A stretch of 29,674 nucleotides of DNA from Candidatus Bathyarchaeota archaeon (lineage in GTDB: Archaea; Thermoproteota; Bathyarchaeia; Bathyarchaeales; Bathyarchaeaceae), in assembly GCA_026967815.1 (NCBI GenBank), contig JAPUUO010000006.1, positions 1 through 29,674 of the forward strand, given 5' to 3'. The translations under genes and the position numbers were made by a program. Positions within the stretch are counted from its first letter, which is position 1, and every line of letters starts with the position of its first letter. The notes below the pieces were generated by a model that was given only the letters and a program-made list of their open reading frames with translations, was not told where the DNA came from and made no database searches. Shown piece after piece: positions 1 to 5,090 of the stretch.

Positions 1-383
1 GCTGGTTCAACACCGCCGGCTTGAGGCGCAGGACAAGATTTGACTTCTACACCGCAGTCACAGGCTTAGAATTGACGCCCGAAGAATGGTGTGAACCGAA
101 AGCGCTGAGAATACTACAGCTCCAAAGGGCAATGCTTCTATTAGCCGGACCGGACTTGAAGTGGAACCCAAAAATCCACGATGCCAACCCCGATAGATTC
201 TATGAGCCCCTCTCTAAAGGACCATACAAGGGAAAAGCCACTCAAGTGACGAAAGTGGAAAAGGACAAAAGGCAATACTACAAAGAAGCTGGTTGGGACG
301 AAAACGGCATACCCCAATCAGAAACCTTGAGAAGACTCGGACTACGAGATGTTGACAAGACACTAGACAAACTGCGCAATTAA
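1..383 (+). CDS. aor: Aldehyde:ferredoxin oxidoreductase, C-terminal end (partial)
   Basis: The open frame enters from the left edge (reading from base 3, W-F-N-T-A-G-L-R) and stops at TAA 381-383, so only about 126 C-terminal residues are visible. The end W-D-E-N-G-I-P followed by a short L-x-x-L-G-L helix is typical of the C-terminal domain of tungsten-containing aldehyde:ferredoxin oxidoreductases, as is the preceding region rich in K-G-P-Y-x-G-K. These cytoplasmic enzymes oxidise aldehydes to carboxylic acids with ferredoxin as electron acceptor. In a CODH/ACS organism they can link acetate or amino-acid-derived aldehydes to ferredoxin. The tungstopterin and Fe-S ligands lie upstream of the window, so substrate class cannot be judged. 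The internal ATG-like start at base 21 is not the real start. Confidence 0.85.
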   Translation, partial: WFNTAGLRRRTRFDFYTAVTGLELTPEEWCEPKALRILQLQRAMLLLAGPDLKWNPKIHDANPDRFYEPLSKGPYKGKATQVTKVEKDKRQYYKEAGWDENGIPQSETLRRLGLRDVDKTLDKLRN

Positions 384-490
384 GAACGCACCAATCATGA
401 CCTTGCCAACCCAAACAATAAGATTTCTTTACACCCACACTTTTGTGAAGCTACACTTGTGTGCATCTTGAAAAAAGGGGAGTTTGTGGA

Positions 491-536
491 AGATGTCACC
501 ATTGTGGGGAAGGTTCAAATCCCACCCCCGGCGCCA
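491..536 (+). pseudogene. tRNA-like 3' fragment (T-arm, acceptor strand and CCA)
   Basis: Bases 514-520 read TTCAAAT, a canonical T-loop. They are followed by CCCAC (521-525), a 7-base acceptor-like strand CCCCGGC (526-532), a discriminator G and CCA (534-536). The T-stem partner GTGGG sits at 504-508, but five extra bases (GAAGG, 509-513) separate it from the loop. No matching 5' acceptor strand (GCCGGGG) or D-arm was found in the 130 bases upstream. It is therefore best read as a broken tRNA 3' end, such as integrating elements leave behind, or less likely a split or intron-bearing 3' half. Chance resemblance is not excluded. Confidence 0.35.
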
Positions 537-677
537 ACACATGCATGCATTAAGCAAAAGTAGTGAAGCCCCAGAAGAGCTGGCATCGCTGACAAACCCA
601 ATATTTTTGCTGATGCTGGTGCAGGAAGTTGGGTTTAAAGTGTCGTTTGGAACTGTCAAGTGGCAATAAACATGCGG

Positions 678-1166
678 TTATTCGAGCTTCAATACAAGTT
701 CTGGCATCCTGGGTTCAACAAATCCTGCTTTTCTGTAGATGCTAATCCCATCTTCTGACGCATGAAGATGTAAGTACTTGAGCCCCAATAATTTGGCTTC
801 CTCAATTAACTCATCCAGTAATCGAGTGCCAATCCCCCTTCTTCTTGCTTCTGGGATTGTATAGAAGTTGAGGAGGTAGCCTAGTTTTCCAGATTCAACC
901 CCGCCATACCTAGCAGGTATCGACCATACAACCATTCCACTTGTTGCAATCATTTTTCCATTGTATTCTGCAACCCAAGCAATGAAATCGTTAGAAGGAA
1001 TTGCCTTCGTAAAGTATCCCAGAAGAGATTTTCTCAGAATTTTGGTTACACCGTCTTCCGGATGGTTGTATTGCTCATTCAAGAATCTGATTCTATATTC
1101 AACCAAATTAGGGACATCATCAATTCTAGCACGACGGTAAACTATCTTCTCTTTTCCAATTTCCAC
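678..1166 (-). CDS. GNAT-family N-acetyltransferase
   Basis: A 162-residue single-domain GNAT protein, about the usual length. The acetyl-CoA pyrophosphate-binding motif A is visible as R-R-R-G-I-G-T (about residues 109-115) after the strand L-N-F-Y-T-I-P. The C-terminal I-Y-R-K-A-G-F motif B follows. It should transfer an acetyl group from acetyl-CoA to an amine or protein N-terminus, but the substrate cannot be predicted. The start is GTG, preceded on the minus strand by the strong ribosome binding site GGTGG about seven bases away, which supports it over later starts. It stands alone, flanked by repeat-rich non-coding DNA on both sides. Confidence 0.85.
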   Translation of the reverse strand: MEIGKEKIVYRRARIDDVPNLVEYRIRFLNEQYNHPEDGVTKILRKSLLGYFTKAIPSNDFIAWVAEYNGKMIATSGMVVWSIPARYGGVESGKLGYLLNFYTIPEARRRGIGTRLLDELIEEAKLLGLKYLHLHASEDGISIYRKAGFVEPRMPELVLKLE

Positions 1167-1246
1167 TATTCTCCACCTTAAGTCAACCGAAGTCTTGTTC
1201 TTGCCAACTCTTTTGCTTTTCTAAGGCCAACAGTTTTAGACGCTCA

Positions 1247-1390
1247 ATGCATGCATGCTTCACTACAACAGATACATGCATGACCGATAGACACGACAAG
1301 CTCCCTGCAGGATTTTCAGGCCGATCCCTCCCATATTTTTTGGCGGATGCCCAACAAGCGGCCGAGATGCATGCATAATTTCGCGCGCGC
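1247..1390. repeat. Alternating ATGC and CG tracts
   Basis: ATGCATGCATGC at 1247-1258, ATGCATG at 1276-1282 and ATGCATGCAT at 1367-1376 are followed by CGCGCGCGC at 1382-1390. A further ATGCATGCAT lies at 541-550, on the other side of the GNAT gene. All are strictly alternating purine-pyrimidine runs in non-coding DNA. I found no other run of eight or more bases of this ATGC type in the window. Confidence 0.6.
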
Positions 1391-1632
1391 TTGTTACGTG
1401 TCCAAGTTGTGGCTTTAAGACCCCAAGGGTGGGCGCAAAATGAGCTGTCGATTCCTTTGGAACCAAAGAGAATTGCATACGCTGAAAAGGAGGTGTAACC
1501 ACCTGGGAAAAAGATCAAAGATGACCTCAAAGGCTGAGAGAAGAGGATTCAATCCAAAGCTGACAGGGCTGGAAAGAATCAGGGCTTCAAGCGAAGAGCC
1601 ATGAGGGCAGCTGCAAGAAAATCTCGCAAAAA

Positions 1633-1827
1633 GTGATGTATGACAAAGTTAACCTCAGCGCATACATGGTATCTACCCCTCAACTAACCCCTTCTTTTTT
1701 CGTGAAGCTTGTGAATAAACAATCAGAGATTTCAATGTATCAACCTTTACCAGTATCTAAATGTGAGAAATGCAGAAAAGAGAACGAATACTGTAGCAAA
1801 CACAACAACAAACCATTAGTTCATTGA
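1633..1827 (+). CDS. Hypothetical small protein with a Cys/His knuckle
   Basis: A 64-residue frame starting at GTG 1633 (or ATG 1636). Its C-terminal part contains C-E-K-C, six residues, then C-S-K-H, a spacing that could bind one zinc ion. No ribosome binding site is evident and I recognise no family. It lies in a stretch of decayed sequence, so it could be a real small metal-binding protein, a gene end left after decay, or noise. Its stop is immediately followed by the ACACCTAAACA motif found downstream of two other gene remnants in this window. Confidence 0.25.
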   Translation: MMYDKVNLSAYMVSTPQLTPSFFVKLVNKQSEISMYQPLPVSKCEKCRKENEYCSKHNNKPLVH

Positions 1828-1936
1828 ACACCTAAACACTTTAGGAACATACAAAAGATTGCATAGTGTGAAGTAGTTTCTTCCACAAGTCATAAAACGG
1901 AAGCAAAATAAAGATTGTATTGACGTGTGATGGAAC

Positions 1937-2449
1937 ATGAAGGAACTCAAGCCATTGGATTACAAAATTCTGTTTGAGCTAATGAAAAACGCCAGGACAA
2001 GTGACCGAAAGCTGGCTAAGATCTTGGGTGTGTCCCAAGCCACTGTCTCAAGAAGAAGGGCATTCCTTGAAAAGGAGCTAATTGACGGCTATACTGCCAT
2101 TCCGAAATGGGATAAACTTGGGTATGAGATACTTGCAATCACACTTGTCAGAACTAAACAGACTCTTGGAATAGAAGAGCATTACAGAGCTGCCAGAAAC
2201 AGAGGGAGAAAATGGTTGATGAAACAGCCTAATGTCATTATGAGTGGTGGATGTCGGGGAATGCGTGTGGATGGTTTCATGTTTTCGGTTCACAAGAACT
2301 ATTCAACCTTTGACAGTTTTATGGCGAAGCATAAGCGAGAATTAGGAGACACGTTTACGGATGTTCAAACTGTAATCATTAATCTTGGTGGAAGCCAGAT
2401 TCTAAAACCTTTCCACTTAAAATATCTGGCGAAACTGCAAGACGAATGA
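1937..2449 (+). CDS. Lrp/AsnC-type winged-helix transcriptional regulator
   Basis: 170 residues. The N-terminal 55 residues form an AsnC-type helix-turn-helix: L-D-x-K-I-L-x-E-L-M-K-N-A-R, then R-K-L-A-K-I-L-G-V-S-Q-A-T-V-S-R-R. The remainder does not closely match the usual RAM effector domain, so the ligand is unknown. It probably binds DNA as a dimer or octamer and may control neighbouring genes. The ATG at 1937 is used. An A/T-rich CATAAAAC or AAATAAAG element 25-45 bases upstream could be the TATA box, which would leave a very short leader. It is a single-gene unit downstream of a non-coding stretch. Confidence 0.85.
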   Translation: MKELKPLDYKILFELMKNARTSDRKLAKILGVSQATVSRRRAFLEKELIDGYTAIPKWDKLGYEILAITLVRTKQTLGIEEHYRAARNRGRKWLMKQPNVIMSGGCRGMRVDGFMFSVHKNYSTFDSFMAKHKRELGDTFTDVQTVIINLGGSQILKPFHLKYLAKLQDE

Positions 2450-2586
2450 CAGGCAACTGAAGCACTACTTCGTGTGACTAGCAAGCAAGATGAAGTAAAC
2501 ACTGAACTTCCTCTGTTTCTTTATTCAATAGATTAATAAGTGTTCTATTCCACTTGGATGAGTTTGTTAACATAGGTTGATTTGCT

Positions 2587-3300
2587 TTGATTACAAAGGC
2601 CGTCTTGTTTGATATGGGGAATACTTTAATCAAATTTGATGTAGGTTCACCTGAAGAGGTTTTTCACAAGGTTTTAGCTTCAATGGGAATTATTAGATCA
2701 GTGGATGAAATAAAAAGGGCATTTTGGAATGCTGAAGAAGAAGCCAAAAATCTTAATCTACTATCTCTATTTGGCAAAATCCAACGTGAAGAATACTGGC
2801 ACAAGTGGGATTCACTGGTTCTGAAACATCTTTGCATTGAAGAAGGTAAAGAACTTGCAAAAGTTGTTCAGTCCAAATGGTTCGACCATGTAGATTGCAC
2901 ACCTTATCCAGAAGTGAAGATGGTTCTATCGAAACTAAAGCAAAAGGAGCTAGCTTTAGGACTCATATCCAACGCATACGAAGAAGAAATCAATCGCACG
3001 CTACGAAAGGCAAGCCTGGAGAAGGAAATCTTCGACATCATAGTTGGAGTAGACACAATAAAGAGCGTTAAACCTAATCCAGACATTTTCAGGCATGCTA
3101 TCAGCAAACTGAATGCGAGACCAGAAGAGACGATATTCGTTGGAGATAATGCGGAAGCTGACTATAAGGGAGCTGAGAATGCAGGCTTACATGCATTATT
3201 AATTGATAGAACGGAGAACATGCAAAGAAACTTGAGGACAATCAGAAACCTGAAAGAGATCTTCTCTCAAATTGACTCAGATTTCTGCCATCGGTCATAA
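2587..3300 (+). CDS. HAD-superfamily hydrolase
   Basis: A 237-residue HAD hydrolase of the subfamily IA type. Motif I is F-D-M-G-N-T (Asp9 nucleophile), motif II is L-I-S-N-A-Y, motif III Lys is in V-K-P-N-P-D-I-F, and motif IV is V-G-D-N-x-E-A-D. The residue two after the nucleophile, usually the general acid/base Asp, is Gly11. This variant occurs in HAD subgroups and may mean altered or weak phosphatase activity. A helical cap lies between motifs I and II. The start is TTG: an in-frame stop lies nine bases upstream, so no longer form is possible, and AGGTTGAT precedes it as a ribosome binding site. Substrate unknown. Confidence 0.85.
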   Translation: MITKAVLFDMGNTLIKFDVGSPEEVFHKVLASMGIIRSVDEIKRAFWNAEEEAKNLNLLSLFGKIQREEYWHKWDSLVLKHLCIEEGKELAKVVQSKWFDHVDCTPYPEVKMVLSKLKQKELALGLISNAYEEEINRTLRKASLEKEIFDIIVGVDTIKSVKPNPDIFRHAISKLNARPEETIFVGDNAEADYKGAENAGLHALLIDRTENMQRNLRTIRNLKEIFSQIDSDFCHRS

Positions 3301-3314
3301 AACTGAAGCGGAAG

Positions 3315-3809
3315 TTAGTGTTTATCACAAATCAGGATGCAACTAGGAAATTTCTTTTTCAGCTCACTAGTGCCTTTCTCTATAAACTCTTGCCGATCAA
3401 CATTTTTGTCTTTCACAATGAGATTTGCGTCTCGTGCACCTTCGCGCATCTTCTGCAACGGTTCAGAGTTCTTACACGCCAGGAATTCATCGCATCTGCA
3501 ACAATCAGCTATTTTTTTGTTTGACGCACAATTTCTCATTTCACAGTCCGTTCTACCGCCGCCTTTCAAACACCCAGAACAAAAAGAACTTTCTTGAATG
3601 GAAGCCAACTCTTTCTTGAACTTGTCATAGTCGAAATCCCCAGGAGCCCATTCTCCCAAACCGTACTTCTCAACAATTTCCGCATACTGTTTTGTCAACT
3701 CTTTCAAGGCTCCGTTGCCCAATACACAGCTACCACACCAGATCCCACAAAAGCCAATCTGATCCCTAACGTTGTCAAAGGCGTTAGCTTTCAATACACA
3801 AATCTCCAA
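3315..3809 (-). CDS. DUF3795-like cysteine-rich protein
   Basis: 164 residues with a DUF3795-like pattern. I-G-F-C-G-I-W-C-G-S-C lies near the N-terminus, followed by C-S-G-C, then C-x6-C, and C-C-R-C-D-E-F-x-x-C. Cys-rich proteins of this type are thought to bind zinc or Fe-S clusters, but no function is established. It is convergent with the HAD gene, whose stop lies only 14 bases away. The start is uncertain: the first candidate is TTG at 3809 without a clear ribosome binding site, and the TATA box at 3827-3838 predicts a transcript starting close to it. A second in-frame TTG at 3794 is possible. Confidence 0.8.
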   Translation of the reverse strand: MEICVLKANAFDNVRDQIGFCGIWCGSCVLGNGALKELTKQYAEIVEKYGLGEWAPGDFDYDKFKKELASIQESSFCSGCLKGGGRTDCEMRNCASNKKIADCCRCDEFLACKNSEPLQKMREGARDANLIVKDKNVDRQEFIEKGTSELKKKFPSCILICDKH

Positions 3810-3826
3810 GAGATAAGTGAAGAATG

Positions 3827-3838
3827 AAAATATAAATC
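3827..3838 (-). promoter_or_regulatory. TATA box of the DUF3795 gene
   Basis: On the minus strand this reads GATTTATATTTT, a good archaeal TATA element. It is centred about 25 bases before the first possible start codon and so predicts a leaderless or near-leaderless mRNA. Confidence 0.5.
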
Positions 3839-3956
3839 GCTACTTCCCGTGTTAGCCACACTACTAGTAGTCACAGTCGACAGAATCTGAATCAAGACAA
3901 GCCATGAAGGTCCAACCTCCTCGTGTTTTGCGCAACAATAAAGCACGCATTCGCAA

Positions 3957-3999
3957 ATGAATCATCAATAAGCATTCATGATTCATAACTATTTTTAAC
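3957..3999 (+). promoter_or_regulatory. Inverted repeat plus TATA box upstream of the KaiC-like gene
   Basis: A perfect 9-bp inverted repeat, ATGAATCAT (3957-3965) and ATGATTCAT (3978-3986), has a 12-base spacer. It ends three bases before a TATA-like element CTATTTTTAAC (3989-3999). The expected transcription start is near 4020, 17 bases before the ATG at 4037. Placement directly upstream of the TATA/BRE site suits an activator or repressor operator. Confidence 0.5.
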
Positions 4000-4036
4000 A
4001 TACACACATACCACTCGATAGTCAAAGGCGCATAAC

Positions 4037-4822
4037 ATGAAAACTAGTTTAGAGTATACTATCCCTCCCGATGAAGCCGTTCAAGCAGAAAGAATTCCAA
4101 CAGGGATCAAAGGCCTCGATGACATGCTTGGCGGCGGCTTGCCATCAAAACGTTGCGTGCTTGTTTGTGGTGGACCAGGCTCAGGGAAAACAATCTTCGG
4201 AATCCAATTCTTATACAGCGGTGTAACCAACTATGGTGAAACCGGTTTATACATAACACTTGATGAAAGTCCATCGAAGCTTAGTAAAGACATGGCTGCC
4301 TTCGGTTGGGACCTTGAGAGGTTGCAGAAAGATAGGAAGTTGGTGATTGTCGATGCATCTCCAATTCGCGCTATTCCAGCCAACGTCAAAGTGGGCAACT
4401 TCAGCATTCACAAAAAGGACTTTAGTATGCTCAGCTTGACGCACATTATAAAAACCAAAGCTCAAGAGCTTCACGCAAAACGCCTTGTTGTTGACCCAAT
4501 CACAATGTTTGTACTGCAATATCCAGAAATCACAGAAAGACGAAACGCCATAGTGAACCTATTTGAGGGACTCACAGATCTAGGTACGACAAATTTACTG
4601 ATGAGTGAACTCCGATTCAACATCCCTGAAAGAGAGATACAACCCGAGGAGTTCCTGTCTGATGGTGTCCTCGTTTTCCACAACTTTGTAGATGGTGGGA
4701 GGATTGTCAAAGCTATCCAAATAGAAAAGATGCGTGGAATTTCTCACGACTATGAACTTCGACCCTACAAGATAGTCAAACACGGCATCGAAGTGTTCGC
4801 AAGGGAAAAATTCTACAAGTAA
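4037..4822 (+). CDS. KaiC/RecA-like single-domain ATPase
   Basis: A 261-residue single KaiC domain. It opens with the family signature P-T-G-I-K-G-L-D-D-M-L-G-G-G-L-P. Walker A is G-G-P-G-S-G-K-T (45-52), and the KaiC-type catalytic acid is in L-D-E-S-P (Glu77). Walker B is R-L-V-V-D (149-153). The C-terminal E-K-M-R-G-x-x-H segment, where KaiC proteins contact the neighbouring subunit, is intact. It is probably an ATP-binding hexamer acting in signalling, like other archaeal KaiC/RAD55-family proteins; circadian function should not be assumed. No membrane segment. The next gene, 268 bases downstream and co-oriented, carries a second KaiC-like domain on a membrane receptor, which suggests that the two act together. 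Confidence 0.85.
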   Translation: MKTSLEYTIPPDEAVQAERIPTGIKGLDDMLGGGLPSKRCVLVCGGPGSGKTIFGIQFLYSGVTNYGETGLYITLDESPSKLSKDMAAFGWDLERLQKDRKLVIVDASPIRAIPANVKVGNFSIHKKDFSMLSLTHIIKTKAQELHAKRLVVDPITMFVLQYPEITERRNAIVNLFEGLTDLGTTNLLMSELRFNIPEREIQPEEFLSDGVLVFHNFVDGGRIVKAIQIEKMRGISHDYELRPYKIVKHGIEVFAREKFYK

Positions 4823-4982
4823 CCGAAGTGCGCGTACACGAGAGCAAGCTGGGACATCCATTTCCCGTCCACTGCGCTAAGCATTTCGGTGAGTGCGCTG
4901 AATTTCCAATTCTAATTGCTGTTTCATAATGCTTTATTCAGAGCGAAGCACATGGAATGTTTGAAAAAGTTTGGAAACAGCA

Positions 4983-5006
4983 CAGTTAAAATTTAACTGG
5001 AGGTGA
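4983..5006 (+). promoter_or_regulatory. 17-bp palindrome followed by a strong SD-like sequence
   Basis: CAGTTAAA (4983-4990), one A, then TTTAACTG (4992-4999) form a perfect palindrome containing a TATA-like core. GGAGGTGA follows at 4999-5006, but no credible gene starts behind it; the frames end within 60 bases. It may be the promoter/operator of the 5091 gene, with a leader of about 70 bases, or the relic of a lost small gene. Confidence 0.35.
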
Positions 5007-5090
5007 AGCCACACACAGCGAACTTGCGCGCGCGCTCAAAGGCTCCACGCGTGCTCAATTAGCTTTCCGTGAACAAGAGGATTCAGAATT

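Larger units (their letters stand above)
1167..1936. other. Poorly coding stretch with decayed gene pieces
   Basis: About 770 bases without a convincing gene. It holds (ATGC)n tracts, a CGCGCGCGC tract (1382-1390) and short coding-like shreds on the plus strand. One ends T-C-P-S-C-G-F-K-T-P with a TGA at 1441-1443 and looks like half of a zinc ribbon. Another ends in a basic tail A-A-A-R-K-S-R-K-K at about 1636. Stops interrupt all frames between them, so these look like remnants of one or more small genes. The minus-strand frames here are long but low-complexity and unlike any protein I recognise. The 3' part (1828-1838) carries an ACACCTAAACA motif shared with two other places in the window. 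Confidence 0.5.

Noticed and set aside
1183..1530. 115-residue minus-strand frame upstream of the first GNAT gene
   Set aside because: Odd composition, no ribosome binding site, overlaps the ATGC/CG repeat tracts and plus-strand gene shreds; resembles no family.
3903..3959. 18-codon basic peptide frame before the soluble KaiC gene
   Set aside because: No ribosome binding site, ends inside the inverted repeat; more likely chance in a promoter region.
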